The translations under genes and the position numbers were made by a program. DNA of 64,000 bases. Source: Sphingomonas cremea. GTDB taxonomy: Bacteria > Pseudomonadota > Alphaproteobacteria > Sphingomonadales > Sphingomonadaceae. The DNA lies in the NCBI RefSeq assembly GCF_021502585.1, contig NZ_JAKFGM010000002.1:664988-728987 (forward strand). Direction: 5' to 3'. Under the pieces are notes generated by a model. That model was given only the letters and a program-made list of their open reading frames with translations, did no database searches and had not been told where the DNA came from. Position 1 is the stretch's first letter, and each line of letters opens with the position of its first letter. Of the stretch, positions 63,917 through 64,000 are shown one piece after another.

Positions 63917-64000
63917 ATGATCGATTTCCGTCACAGGCTTCTGGCCACGACACTTTTGGTTTCCACCGGCCTGTTGGCCACGCCCGCCTTTGCCCAGGAT
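63917..64000 (+). CDS. Start of an exported protein (cut by window edge)
   Basis: The first 28 codons read MIDFRHRLLATTLLVSTGLL then ATPAFAQD: a signal peptide with an AFA cleavage site. AAAGGGG lies upstream. The mature protein is outside the window. Such starts are common for TonB-dependent receptors in sphingomonads, but nothing here proves it. The divergent two-component pair may regulate it. Confidence 0.6.
   Translation, partial: MIDFRHRLLATTLLVSTGLLATPAFAQD

Overview
The window is high-GC chromosomal DNA from an alphaproteobacterium, almost certainly a sphingomonad (order Sphingomonadales). The strongest evidence is a serine palmitoyltransferase whose PLP-site residues match the Sphingomonas paucimobilis enzyme with a constant offset of 20. 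It is paired with its own acyl carrier protein and lies near lipid-kinase and acyltransferase genes expected for bacterial ceramide synthesis. Genes are densely packed on both strands, many co-directional pairs overlap by ATGA, and several starts are TTG or GTG.

Layout. 0-4 kb: a sulfatase cut by the window edge, a TetR regulator, a YciI-like gene, two secreted orphans and one small Cys protein, interleaved with copies of a palindromic repeat. 3.4-5.8 kb: a coupled minus-strand set pdxH - CDF metal exporter - phzF-like. 5.8-10.2 kb: DnaJ-like, YihY-like, fabI, acylphosphatase, and purA facing them. 10.3-18.5 kb: secreted esterase, a decayed transporter fragment, a thioesterase, the serC-serA operon with a candidate leader RNA, an M23 peptidase, an Fe-S carrier, xthA and an isochorismatase. 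18.6-31 kb: an Lrp regulator, then lipid and envelope genes: GNAT-like candidate ceramide synthase, membrane desaturase, lptF-lptG, DUF2141, lipid kinase, nucleotidyltransferase-like gene, hybrid histidine kinase, spt, acp and a 2OG-Fe oxygenase. 31-38 kb: SBP56-like protein, arginase family, an OhrR-like regulator divergent from a hydrolase, PhoD, an epoxide-hydrolase-like protein.

38-48 kb: an outer-membrane protein coupled to kup. Divergent from kup is a striking membrane protein with a KdpD-type sensor, no working kinase, and a KdpE-type DNA-binding domain. Next come a TIR-like (CAP12/Pycsar family) protein, a partner of unknown function, a GST, a PycTM-like membrane effector, an epimerase and obgE. 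48-52 kb: a terminase-like HTH gene and an array of five small membrane-protein genes separated by repeats. 52-64 kb: two TetR-divergon units, rplU-rpmA, hspQ, tRNA-Ser(CGA), a CadC-like regulator beside a diiron protein - OsmC - methyltransferase set, a LytS/LytR-type two-component pair, and the start of an exported protein.

Most notable: the KdpD/KdpE chimera beside kup; the two Pycsar-type effector-like genes with no visible cyclase; and a palindromic repeat family of about 17 units, four of them in head-to-tail pairs whose arms can pair between units.
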